Part shown: piece after piece, positions 11,653 to 22,820 of the stretch
Position numbering within the stretch: the stretch's first letter is position 1
Layout of the letters: the number at the start of each line of letters is the position of its first letter
Assembly (NCBI RefSeq): GCF_019112545.1
Contig: NW_025064886.1
Span: 805,225-869,224 of the forward strand
Origin: Guyanagaster necrorhizus
Taxonomy: Eukaryota; Basidiomycota; Agaricomycetes; Agaricales; Physalacriaceae
DNA length: 64,000 nucleotides
Direction of reading: 5' to 3'
Notes under the pieces: generated by a model
Told to the model about the DNA's origin: nothing
What the model saw: only the letters and a program-made list of their open reading frames with translations
Database searches by the model: none
Made by a program: the position numbers and the translations under genes

Positions 11653-12751
11653 TTACAAAACTGTTATACACCAGGTGAGGAAATAGTAATTCTCGGTACT
11701 AGTTTCGTCAGTCAAGATCATCAATTCTGAGAGCCTGACCGCCGTTTCATGCAATGATGCATCAACACGCACAGTGCCTTTGGGAAATACCCCACCATCC
11801 CAGAATGATTTCCAACTCTCTGGCGAGTGACAGAACATGTCATATCTATCGCGGTTATTGCGAGCGGTCTTGAGATAATTACGTCCCTCGGGTCGACCGC
11901 TCTGTGTCCCGAAGATCATGGAACCTGGAGCAGATGACAACAGGGATGCAATGATTTTGGCGAGTTTGGATTGTTCTTCTTCATTGAAGAGATGGAAGAG
12001 GGCAGAAGCGTGGATAGCAGAGACGTTTCCTCTGAGCTCTGCTAAAGACTGCACTTTAGAGATGTCGGAGACAGGGCCTGCTTCTTCTTTTGATAGACCC
12101 TCCAAGTCGAAGATGTCTGCAGGGATGAAACGTGCTGGGAAGGTTTCAGGAGTACTCTTGAAGAGCTTATGACCGATTTCCCAAAATTCTATCTGACACA
12201 TTAAGATCCTGTTGAGTTAACCATAGGTCAGGTTCTTCATACCGGGGCGCAAATCAGAGGCGATAATTTGCTTTATGGGATAGCCATCCATGACTGCCTT
12301 TCTAGCGCCAGTGCCAACTAGATAAACCATCAGTATCAGGTAAAATAGATGTACAACGAACTGATCACTGACCACAGCATCCAAGATCAACATAGATCCC
12401 TTTACAGTCTTTTCCGAGGTTCAAGAGCTGTTGATAGTATGGTTGCCTGGAAATGTTGAATCTCGACGTTGACTAGGTTAAGGCAACGAAATGAGATCCG
12501 GCAAATGTTACGCACTGAGCAAATCCGAAACGATGAATGCACGGATAAGGGTAAATCTGCGTAGTCACCACATTGGCATGAAGCGACCACTGAGAATGAA
12601 TATCGATCACCTTGTATGCCTCTTCCTGGATAGCGAATATATGACTTCTTAGCTCTTCATCGTTGTCTATTCCAGTCTGAGATTTGAAAAATGCAACCTC
12701 ATCCTCGGCTGGTGCGTAGAGCGACGGGTTCAAAGGATGGTCAGAATTCAT
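11653..12751 (-). CDS. SAM-dependent methyltransferase paralogue MT4
   Basis: Starts MNSDHPLNPSLYAPAEDEVAFF, followed by HIFAIQEEAYK, YPYPCIHRFGFAQC, FNISRQPYYQQLLNLGKD, YVDLGCC, then VGTGARKAVMDGYPIKQIIA, EIGHKLFKSTPETFPARFIP, NVSAIHASALFHLF, SMIFGTQSGRPEG and a TWCITVL end. It is the most divergent copy: SAM motif I reads DLGCCVGTGARK, so the acidic residue after G-N in GNDPRK is lost, and a longer insert (LMILTDETSTENY) precedes the C-terminus. The second intron appears to use a donor after CAGTGC, slightly displaced from the paralogues, so this join is less certain. First of four same-strand copies. Confidence 0.75.
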
Positions 12752-13182
12752 TGTGGGCACTGGAAAGGGACGGCTTTGGACAGTGGGGTGTTCATCAACG
12801 TGGTTTTCAGTACCGGATCCTGATAACACGGGTAAAAAAAACGCACACCTGAATGCCGTTATTTCGGTGTAGTAGTGGGTGAAACTACTTAAGAGCGGGA
12901 TAGCGAATATGGACTCCTCAGCCCGCTCCCTCTGCTAGTGCGTAAAACGAGGGACCTAATGGATACAAACTAGAACTAATTTTTGGCCCACAGAAGGCAG
13001 CCTCAGAGTGGGGTTAGATATCGGTTAGAAGTGCCGCGGTTTCCATAGTACTTATTGGTAAGGCGAAAAATAGAAAGAAGAGCGTTAAAGTCAACACGGC
13101 ATAACATAGGGAACTTCGGCATAGTTTGTACGCCAGTAAATCTAGGTCAAAAATATTCTGTGAAATCCAACGAGAGATGTCA
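12752..13182. other. Intergenic between MT4 and MT5
   Basis: About 430 bp holding the MT4 upstream region and the MT5 3' flank. No gene recognised. Confidence 0.5.
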
Positions 13183-14272
13183 CTACAAAACCGTTATGCA
13201 CCATACGAGAAGATATGTTTTGACGCTCGAATCCATTTTTATGGCCACCATATCCGGGCGTTCTGTCTCAAGCAAAGATACATCCACACGAATGGCGTCC
13301 TTGGGAAACACCCCGCCATCCCAGAGCGATCGCCAGCTTTCAGGTGAGTGGCAAAACATATTACTGCTCCAACCCTTGTTTGAAGCAATCTCGGTCCGGA
13401 TACCTTTCTCCGGTTGACTACCATGCGATCCAAATATCATGGACCCTGGCGCGGACGACAATAGAGACGCCATAATTTTGGCAAGTTCGAACTGTCTTCC
13501 TTCATCAAAGAGATGAAAAAGGGCCGATGCATGAATGGCAGAGACGCTTCCTCTGAGCTCCGATAAAAGTTGCACTTTGGAGAGGTCGATTGGGGGAGCG
13601 CGTACGGCTTCTGATGCCAAATATTTCAGCTGGAAGATGTCTGCAGAGATAAAACGTGCTGGGAAGGTTTCAGGAGTGCTCTTGAAGAGTTTATGTCCCA
13701 AGTCCCAGAATTCTGGATGGTATATTCAGAATCTACGAAATCTGAGTAAACGGTAAAGGCATACCAGGACGCAAGTCGGAAGCTATAACTTGATCTATGG
13801 GATAACCATCCGAGACTGCTTTTCTGGCGTCACTACCCACTACGCGCACATCCCGAATTTGAGGAGAAGTAATGGTAAAACAAGAAGGTTACTCACAGCA
13901 ACATCCAATATCGACGTAAATAGTTCCCTTGCGCATTTGTCCAAGATTCAAGAACTGATGATAGCACGGTTGCCTTGAGATATTCCATCTAGCTCCGAGT
14001 CAAAACAGAATTGATCCGGCGTCCAAATATTACCTACTTCGCAAATCCAAATCGTCGTATGCATGGATAAGGTTCTAACTGTATACCGTCATTCCATTGC
14101 ACTAGCTTTGAGCGATGAGCAATGGATTCACCTTGTACGCTTCCTCCTGTATAGCAAGTATATGTCTCTTCAGTTCCTCGTCGTCATCTATTCCAGTTTG
14201 AGATTTGATGAATACAACCTCGTCGTCGGCCAGCACGTAGAGTGAGGGGTCCAAGGGACGAAGAGAACTCAT
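13183..14272 (-). CDS. SAM-dependent methyltransferase paralogue MT5
   Basis: Five exons with the family architecture: MSSLRPLDPSLYVLADDEVV, HILAIQEEAYK, PYPCIRRFGFAK, WNISRQPCYHQFLNLGQM, YVDIGCC joined to LGSDARKAVSDGYPIDQVIA, FWDLGHKLFKSTPETFPARF, DLSKVQLLSELRGSVSAIHA, SSAPGSMIFGSHG and LVWCITVL at the C-terminus. All inferred introns have GT-AG ends and the frame is open throughout. Motif I keeps the Asp (GSD). Confidence 0.78.
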
Positions 14273-14892
14273 TGCGGTGGATGGGAGTCTTGATCAATAG
14301 CAAAGGGGCCGAGACAGTTGAGCATGGATTGCCAGAAAACTCTAAAAAAAAATGGAAAGACCCATGCCGGAGATATCAAAAATAGCAAACTTGTACGCTG
14401 CAGGGGGTACAATCGGCCATGGAAGTCTGGTAATATCTCTATAACCCAATGAAGTGGTATACACCGCAGATAGCCAGGATCAGATAGCCTTACAGGTCCA
14501 AGAAGCTCAGTAAATATTCAATGCTGCTGAGCTCCTCCACTGAAACCTTCCGTTGTCGTCTGAACTCTGCTGGTATAAACGACCTCCGGCCCGACAGAAA
14601 GCACATCGTCCTGGTTACTCGCTAGTGTTGGTCTAAGTACCGGTAGAATGTCGGCTGATTCGGTAAATGCCGGTAGTGGTTTAATCAATTGGCACGTTGT
14701 AGGAAGAAATGGAGTTCTTCAGGCGCCGAGATGGTCCTTAGTTCTGGATACTCTTGTATTACCATTCAGTACCATCACACACAGTACAGATAATGGTAAT
14801 GGCGCTGTAACAACACAACAATATATTATTCAAGACAACCACTGGCGCAATGGTTCTGTTAACAACCAGGCTGTTTTGGCGTCGATTACAGA
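14273..14892. other. Intergenic between MT5 and MT6
   Basis: About 620 bp. Contains an A-rich stretch near 14343 upstream of MT5 and a same-strand extension of the MT6 3' flank. No separate gene recognised. Confidence 0.5.
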
Positions 14893-15975
14893 TCACAGAA
14901 TCGTTATGCACCAAACTAGGAGATATTGTTGGACACTAGGATCAAGTGTTACCATATCTGGGCGCTCCGTTTTATCCAGGGACACGTCGACGCGAACAGT
15001 GCCTCTGGGGAATACTTCGCCATCCCATAGTGATCGCCAACTCTCAGGTGAGTGGCAAAACATATTTCTATCGTTATTGCAACCGGGGGCGACCTCGATG
15101 CGGATTCCTTTCTTCGGTCGACCGCCGTGCGATCCAAAAATCATGGACCCAGGTTCAGACGACAGTAAAGCAGCCAGATTCCTTGCGAGTTCGAGCTGCC
15201 TTTCTTCTTCAAAGAGATGAAAAAGAGCTGATGTGTGGATGGCGGAGATACTCCCTCTGAGTTCGCCCATGGATTTTACTTGGGAAAGTTCAGAGACAGA
15301 GTCTCCTTTCTTCGGCAAATCTTCCAGCTGGAAGATATCGGCCGGGATGAAACGTGCCGGGAAATTATCAGGTGTGCTCCTGAAGAGTCTGTGTCCGAGG
15401 TCCCAAAACTCTGTGATATATCTTAGATTGTACATCAGGAAGCTATTTTAAGATGAGAACATACCAGGACGCAAGTCGGAGGCTAGAACTTGCTTGACGG
15501 GATAGCCATCCAGGACCGCCTTTCTGGGGTCATTGCCGACTGTGCGAACATTGAGAATTTGAGGTAGGGTGTACTACAAGAAGAAGGCAACTCACAGCAA
15601 CATCCAATGTCGGCATAGATGGCTCCTTTACGCTCTTTTCCGAGATTCAGAAACCTCTGATAACATGGATATCTCGAAATGTACATTCTAGTAGATGCTG
15701 TAGTAAGAAAATCACATAGAACTGATCAAAGATAACTCACTTTGTGAATGCAAACCGACGAATACATGGATAAGGGCATATCTACATATTATTGTTTCAT
15801 TAAACTGATATTAGGCAAAAATACACCCATAGACCTTGTACGCTTCTTCCTGGACCTCAGAAATATGGCTCTTGAGCGTGACATCGTCTTCAATCCCAGT
15901 CTGGGATTTGAAGAAGGAAGCTTCGTCATTGGTCAGCGCGTAGAGTGTGGGGTCAAGAGGACGGGAACCAGACAT
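14893..15975 (-). CDS. SAM-dependent methyltransferase paralogue MT6
   Basis: Starts MSGSRPLDPTLYALTNDEAS, then SQTGIEDDVTLKSH, CPYPCIRRFAFTK, MYISRYPCYQRFLNLGKERK, YADIGCC joined to FGNDPRKAVLDGYPVKQVLA, FWDLGHRLFRSTPDNFPARF, KSMGELRGSISAIHTSALFH, SSEPGSMIFGSHGGRPKKG and LVWCITIL. Intact by eye. The DLPKK and SMGELRG segments are shared with the truncated relic at 2430-2760, which is therefore probably a broken copy of this gene. Confidence 0.78.
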
Positions 15976-16625
15976 TGTGGGGAGACGAAAAATAATTCGG
16001 ACCAAGGGTCTTAGTCAGTATCAAAAAAACCGCGGATCCAGTTGTGCCTAGCTTTACAGTATGCAGAGTAGAAAGTACCGCGTTAGAGAAGACAGGAATA
16101 ACATGTCACCGATGGAAAACAGGAAGTGCCGATCCTCCTACTACTACCGGTATTGGGTGAACAGTGAACCTTGATGCACCACCAGAGGACGTCACAGTAT
16201 CATAAGCATCGGGTTTATTCAAGATAACAAACACCTCGTGGGGACAGCGATAGTGCTATTGGAAGGCTTCTGGTAGTTCAACGTCGAGTCTGAGACGAAA
16301 AGAAGACCGTTGCAAGGCCGATGTGAAAACGAAGGCCGTCCAAGCAAAAGAAGCACCCAAGCAGGAGAGAATAAATGAGCAGCAGGGATATCTTCATTCG
16401 AGGCTCCTAGAGGATCAGAAAGATTGTCCGCTAAAGTCAGGCGCTTGTTTGCACATTGTCGGTCCGATGCTCCGAAGCTACTGTTGTTGATTGCGAATTT
16501 CGCTCCAAAGACACATTTCTGGCCCGAAGACACGGTGTATCTCTTTCCCTTGTCACCTGGCACTATAAACACCGCCTGATTCTCAGTACCAATTCACAAT
16601 ATCCTATAAATTCAGGAGACCTAGT
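15976..16625. other. Intergenic between MT6 and MT7
   Basis: About 650 bp. The 60 bases next to the MT7 stop (GACTAGGTCTCCTGAATTTA on the minus strand) match the MT1 3' flank (AACTAGATCTCCGGAATTTT), supporting recent duplication. No gene recognised. Confidence 0.6.
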
Positions 16626-17708
16626 CTACAAAACCGTTATGCACCAAACGAAGAGATATGCTACCACCAAGCCTAAACCTGGACGTTCTTCTGCATGCAA
16701 GGAAGTATCAACGCGAACGGTGCCCTTGGGGAATATTTCGCCATCCCATAGCAATCGCCAACTCTCGGGTGAGTGGCAGAACATGTTACTGCGATGTACG
16801 CCATTGGAACCGACTTCACTGGCAGTACGGAAACCTTTCTCGCGCCGACCAACGTGTGATCCAAAAATCATTGACCCGGGTTCAGATGACAGCAGTGCCG
16901 CCATAATATTTGCGATTTCGAACTGCCCTTCTTCATCAAACAGATGGAAAAATGCCGAGGTATGAATGGCGGAGATGTGCCCTCGCAGCTCCGCTAGAGA
17001 TTGCACTTGGGAAAGCTCCGGAACAGGGGCAGGAACGTCTTCCCTCGATAGACCTTTCAACTGAAAGATATCTGCAGGGATGAAGCGAGCTGGGAATGTC
17101 TCGGCTGTGCTCTTGAAGAGCCTATGTCCGAGTTCCCAGAACTCTGTGCCATATATTCAGATTGTGCAGGACAAATTATAGGGTAGAAAGTTCATACCAG
17201 GATGCAAATCGGAGGCCACGACTTGCTCTACGGAGTAGCCATCTACAACGGCCTTTCTGGGGTCATTTCCGACTATACAGACGTTAGAGATTCAAGGGGC
17301 AGACATAGATAGAAGATTTACGAACAGCAGCATCCAATGTCGGCATAGATAGCCCCCTTGCGATCTTTTCCAAGATTTAAGAACTGTTGATAGCATGGCT
17401 GTCTCGAAATCTTCAACCTAAGTGTTAGAATCAGACAAGGTCGACACGGCAGACTGAAAAACCGCTGACTTGGCAAAGGTGAAACGGCGAATGCACGGAT
17501 AAGGGTACACCTGTACGGCTTTGTGCCATTCGGATATTTATTAGTCACTAGGTGCATTTACCTTGTACGCCTCCTCTTGGATAGTAAAGATATGGTTCTT
17601 GAGCGCATTGACGTCTTCTATTCCAGTTTGAGTTTTAAAGAAGGCAGTTTCGTCTTCTGTCAGTACGTAGAGTGTGGGGTCCAAATGGCCAGTGACATCT
17701 GAGCCCAT
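16626..17708 (-). CDS. SAM-dependent methyltransferase paralogue MT7
   Basis: Starts MGSDVTGHLDPTLYVLTEDE, then YPYPCIRRFTFAK, LKISRQPCYQQFLNLGKDRK, YADIGCC joined to FGNDPRKAVVDGYSVEQVVA, FWELGHRLFKSTAETFPARF, REDVPAPVPELSQVQSLAEL, FEIANIMAALLSSEPGSMIF and a FVWCITVL end. Near twin of MT1 in coding sequence, introns and flanks but on the opposite strand. It has a TATA-like element at 17756-17760, about 50 bp upstream of its start, like MT1. Confidence 0.8.
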
Positions 17709-18057
17709 TGCGGAGGACAGAGGCGGTGGGGGGGACAGTCGTAGTACAGGAGTTCTTATAGCCTTGAGACGCAGTTCCTCTTCAGTGGTTCTTATTATTA
17801 GTAAGTGTCGGGTTCAGTTGAGACAATAAAAATAGAGAGGACCGCAGTAGAGGAAACAGAAATAACAGCTGTATATGCCTGCCGTGTGGTACCAAAGAAC
17901 CGGTGTGCAAAAAATTAAAATGGGTGTATAGTTCCTGAAATCACGAGAACCAGACGCCTGTTTTCTGGGGAGCAGCAGAATGTTGTCGCGTACAGGCGGT
18001 CCGGAAGGGAACCATTCCAAATCGAGCGTTGGTCTGACATAATCAAGGTCACTAGCA
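17709..18057. promoter_or_regulatory. Divergent promoter region, MT7 / bromodomain gene
   Basis: 349 bp between divergent starts. It holds the MT7 TATA-like element (minus strand, 17756-17760). No clear element for the bromodomain gene was recognised. Confidence 0.5.
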
Positions 18058-20220
18058 ATGGATGTCGATGACGAGTCGTTTTCTGTTTCTGTGGACCTCG
18101 ACAGCGATGATTCGGTCCCTTCTTACCCTTCGACACCACAAGCAACGAGTTCGAGGTATGCGGATTCACCCCAGCCACACTTTGGAGATTCACCTCAGCC
18201 CACACTACCTCGGTTGACACTGAAGCTACCATCGTTGAAGAGTTTGCATGCTACAACGCATAACAAGCCAAGCAAGTCACATACTGGTGTCAGCAAGAGA
18301 AAGAGAGGGACAAAAAACTCAGGATATGAGTTGCAGTATGGCGTGCCTCCACTACCAAAGGCGCCCCGGCCAGTAAAGCTGAAACCGTTGAAGGAGGTGC
18401 TGAGCAAGATAATTGCGCAAATAAAAAGGTATGTCATGTCGTTTTCCTGCTGATGCCGTGCTGATGTGCGTCTAGAAAAGATGCTTATGCTTTCTTTCTC
18501 TCACCCGTAGATGTGTCTTTGGTGCCAGGCTACACGGACGTTGTCAAACATCCGATGGACTTGGGGACGATGGCAAGCAAAGTGGAGAGAGGGCGATACA
18601 GAAGCTTGGAAGAGTTTACGGTGCGTAACTCAGATAGCAAAGTCCTTCACAGCTAATAAGTGTGCAGTCGGACCTTAAACTTGTTACTGGTAATGCCAAA
18701 TCTTTCAATCCGCCAGGGTCAATATACCATACCGAAGCGGAGAGAATAGAGGCAGCAGGGCTTGATCTGATAGCTCGTTCGGCGGGGACCGTGATTCAAT
18801 ACGAGACAGAGTGGACCGTCGATGTTGTTGGAGACAACGAAATTGAAGGCGTATCCGACGGCGCCTTCGATTCAAACCAAGCGATGGATGTGGATGAAGC
18901 CATTCCAGAACTAACTGCTACTGCTACCGGAACCGAAGAGGACTTTGGGCGAAGGAGGAGTACCAGAGCCCCATATAAGAAACCCGCTCCGGCCGCGCCA
19001 AAGACGAGTGTCTCGGAGAGTATCGAAGATGGCCGTCTTCCTGGCAGTAAAGATGGTTTAGGTGATTTCCCACCAGGGTCAGACTGGGCGAGGGTGATGC
19101 TGGAGTTGAAGGTGAAAGGTATGTGTGTTGGTAAAACACTTATTTCAGTCTTGTTGACTTCTGTAGGCAAACGCTATCGAACAAAAAAGGAGCGTTTGCG
19201 ATTTGAGAAGGAGGGTCCCCCGTATGCCGCAGATGGTAGTCTGGATTATGCCGAGAGTGAGTACGTCGACGTGAAATACGCATGTGCCTAACGTCCCCTC
19301 TACCAGCGGAAGACCCATTTTCGATTCTGTCGGTTCTCGTCCCAGATGAGAGACCAGCGAGATTGGGTTTGGTGCCGATATACTCAACTGCGCCTTCTAC
19401 TACCACCACCTCGGCAAGTACACCACAGTTTTTATCTGCCGGGACACCACCACCGAACGCAGACTCAACTCCACAGCCGCAACCACCGTCATATCCTATA
19501 CCTGTCACCCTTCCTCCCACACGACCGTCCCTTATCATTAACAACCCACCTACGAGAAAGCATTGGAACCTCGTCAAAGGTATTACTACCAGGGCAAAGG
19601 GGCGTGAAGAAGGGTATGAAGTCATTAGAGAGAAGGACAGAAGGCAGAGAGAAGCACATCCTGTTGATTGGGGGTCATTTGCATGTGTTGAAGGCGAATT
19701 GTGGGAATCGGGCGAAGAGCTCAAGCAGATGCTTGAAGAAACTGCGACGGAAGACGAATCATACATTCAAGACACCGTCTACGGAGGCGTAGATGGCCTG
19801 GCGTATGTGAAAAGTCTGTCTGAGTTTGTGGGACAAACCGGATGGTTAGCTGAGTGGGTGGAGGAGAATATCGTGAATCCAATCGTCGGAGGTCCTCATT
19901 TATCAGAAAAGATTGATATGGAAGCATTAATTCGGCGGCCAGAGGAATTATTCGAGAGCGAGGAGGCGTGGCAAGGGAAGATGTTTGTGAAGAGGGAACA
20001 AGTGCTCGAGACCTCCAAAGAACTTGGTGTAGTGCTTGAATACGTCGCGGGGAAGTTGAAAGATCTGGCTGCCGTGGGCGGGGAACGGACGGACGACGAT
20101 GAAGAGATGAAGAACCTTCGCATGAATTTACTGGCCCTGGCAAAGAGGGCTCCTTTAGACAGTATCGCCAGCTTGCCCACCGAGCTGATACCGGAACACA
20201 TCAGAGGTTTATTGCGTTGA
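18058..20220 (+). CDS. Bromodomain-containing nuclear protein
   Basis: An acidic, Ser/Pro-rich N-terminus (MDVDDESFSVSVDLDSDD) precedes a basic segment (KRKRGTKNSGYELQYG) and a bromodomain from about residue 115: DAYAFFLSPVDVSLVPGYTD, VVKHPMDLGTMASKVERGRY, then SDLKLVTGNAKSFNPPGSIY, which contains the conserved acetyl-lysine-binding Asn. A basic stretch RRSTRAPYKKPAPAAPK follows, then a proline-rich linker and a helical C-terminal domain ending ELIPEHIRGLLR. The arrangement (single bromodomain, long C-terminal helical region) recalls BRD7/BRD9-type chromatin-remodeller subunits, but I would not assign an orthologue. Introns follow IKR, EEFT, KVKG and the DYAE exon. Confidence 0.85.
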
Positions 20221-21853
20221 GACTGCACCATGATGATGCTTTGTCTCCCTATCATCGCACCAATAGAGATGCACCATATCCTCCTGCTCGGTTATGACTC
20301 GCACCTTGCCTGTCTCATGGCGGAAGTGATGGGATTCATAGTCTTCCCGCATAGCGATTTCATTCGACTGCCGAAGCACTATATGCAATTTAATTATATA
20401 TCTTCAGGTTCGCGTAGGATTCTGTATATTTTGTACAGGAAAGATGTATAATATGATATCCTAGAACTGTATGAAAGCATTGAAAGACCTTTTCCTGCGG
20501 CCCTTATAAGTAATTTGAAGGTAACAGGGATATTCTACTCAGCATCGAGCTAAATGATAACGTTGTCTGCCCCGACCAGTAAATTATTTATGTTTCTGCG
20601 CTGTTCTGCTGATAACGGAATGATAGCCATGACCAGGATGGAGATGGAAATCTGGCCCACGGGTAACTCGCCGATGAAACATAACCGCACATGCTGACAT
20701 CCGATCAAGTTAACCTGAAAAGTCTGTAGCGTGCTAGATTTTCTAGCCCATGAGCCTTTCTGTTTCAAAGAACACTTGAGGGTCGATAGCCAATAACCTC
20801 GTAACCCCTAATCAGCATATGCAGATAGGTCGACAGTGTATGCACGTTCAACGACGTTTAACTGTGTCTTGGGCATTTTGAAGATAATATATTCACTCCG
20901 CATGTATGAGATACATGTCGGAGGCAAGCTACACTTGTCCAAGATACCTAATGATAATAGATACGTACGTGCCAAAGCCCTTTATCCTTGGAATGCCAGG
21001 GTAGCAACTACGTCTGTTACAATCCCGGCATCGCATAGTAAGCAAAATGATAACAGTGCTTCAAGGACGTTACTACGCAACGGACGGTAATAAGCCGAAC
21101 GGTGCTGCAGAATTGCCCAGGTGCAGTTCTAGTCGAAACGCGAAGTAGATCTGTTTGACAGGACTCTTGAGTTTGTAATCGTAAAGATCAAGCTGATACA
21201 TAGACAAGTGACACCATCGTCAAAAGAGAACGCGGAGAACCTTTGTTGCGTCTCAAGAAACGCAATGGCACCCCCATAGATGTGATGGATAAATTTTACT
21301 AAAGGAGCCAAGCATCCGAAATGGCCCTCGTCTGGAAGAAGGGTCTTGGGGCGGAATGGACACTAGGACAAAGTGATGGTGGTGGTCAGAACAAAGGAAC
21401 GGACGTGGCAGCACTTTTTGAAATACAACTGCCCGACCAATAGTAGAAGGACCAAGTGCGTAAGTAGGTATGAGTTAAAAAACCATCCCTTGCGGAACAA
21501 CTTTGGCGACATTGGAGCGAGTTCATTCTTCTACTACGCAAAGAATTCATTATACGTCTACTGGCCAGACTGGTCCTGAAAGGACCCATATGATAGGTGT
21601 ATTGTACTGCTAAACCAACGACGCATTTCATATTGTCAAATATCTGAGATGGAATATCAGTTTGAAAACTGGCGGACGAATGATGAGATACAGACTAAAC
21701 ACCACCGATCCTTTCTCCTCTCTTGAAGCTTGAAGGCTCATCATTGTCGCGCCTCACGTTTCTTTAGGATCCAATTATGCCAGATGTAATTTAGCGTAGA
21801 TTACAACTGATAGAGTAAGGTATCCAAGGAGGGCTTGGAAAAGCTGGGTATCG
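20221..21853. other. 1.6 kb intergenic region
   Basis: Between the bromodomain gene and the 3' end of the coiled-coil gene. Short frames occur on both strands (for example minus 20550-20768) but none has a recognisable domain or consistent splice structure. No repeat or RNA gene recognised. Confidence 0.45.
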
Positions 21854-22661
21854 TCATGCCCGGAATCTTAGGTAGGCCATGAGGAGCGCGGAACAGGTGG
21901 TGACTGCGAATACAGTCAAACGAAATACAAGAAGAAATAACGAATGGACTCACCGACTCCTACGATATATTGGAGGGTCGTAGCCTTGGCGAGTGATCAG
22001 GTTTATTAACAAAAGGGAGAAACATATCACACCTTGGACGCCTGTATCGCTGTCCGCAACCCGGCGATTTCCTGTTCTATCCGTGTGTCGACCTCCCTGA
22101 CCTTCAACACCTGGCCGGCACTGTCTTCCCTCAGCCTGCCCTTTTCCAAGTTCAGGTCCAGCCGTACCCCAGCCTGGGTTCGAGTTATTTCTTCTCGTAA
22201 TCGCTGCTTAAGCTTCTCGATGTCGTTTAACAATCGGTCGTTCTCGGCTTTGATGATGGCAAGGTCGTTCTTCTCCATAAGCTGCAGTTCGGATTTGAGT
22301 TGTGCAAAGTCGACTTGTTGTGTGTAGTGTTGCTGTAGCAGAGTGATCAGGTCCGATGATATCAATGAAAGGGAACTAATACCTTCTCCTGATCAGCCTT
22401 CGTCACCATGTTACTCGTCATGTTCCGTATGCTCTCGTCGATGACTTCTGCTATGGCGGACATGATACCCTCTGCTTGTGCTCGATTGAGCCCTTCCCGC
22501 TCGAGCCGTTGAACAAAGTGGTGAGTGTCAAAGTGAAAATCAAGTCGAGGTCGTGAAGTGGAGAATCGACGGAAATAAGTTCGGTGCCATACCACGTTCT
22601 GCTGGTTGCTCCATGCTGATCGCGTATACAATGAAAGAAACGAGGGAATTGAACGTTGCAT
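21854..22661 (-). CDS. MCUR1/CCDC90 (DUF1640)-family mitochondrial protein
   Basis: Predicted mitochondrial inner-membrane protein. The start MQRSIPSFLSLYTRSAWSNQ is rich in Arg, Ser and hydroxylated residues, as in a presequence. Next come HFDTHHFVQRLEREGLNRAQ and AEGIMSAIAEVIDESIRNM, then a long coiled coil (QLKSELQLMEKNDLAIIKAE, LLNDIEKLKQRLREEITR, LDLNLEKGRLREDSAGQV, EVDTRIEQEIAGLRTAIQ). Two small 3' exons add ATTLQYIVGV and TTCSALLMAYLRFRA, a C-terminal membrane helix. The family includes MCUR1 and the yeast proteins linked to mitochondrial proline utilisation (Put6/Put7). The ATG at 22661 is chosen because it opens the presequence; an ATG further upstream at 22754 is also in frame. Confidence 0.85.
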
Positions 22662-22820
22662 AAGGACGACGGAATGGTGGGCGGCGGAGTAGATGACGAA
22701 GTCTATATCAGGACATCGCCACGAGGCTGACTCATCCATCACCGCCGTCCACAACTTGCAACTTGAGTTGTTTTTTACTTTGCATTCTAACCAAGATATA
22801 TTCGTCTATTCATACGTCAG

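Noticed and set aside
19140..19766. 208-codon minus-strand frame inside the bromodomain gene
   Set aside because: Low-complexity Ser/Gly-rich antisense of a well-supported gene.
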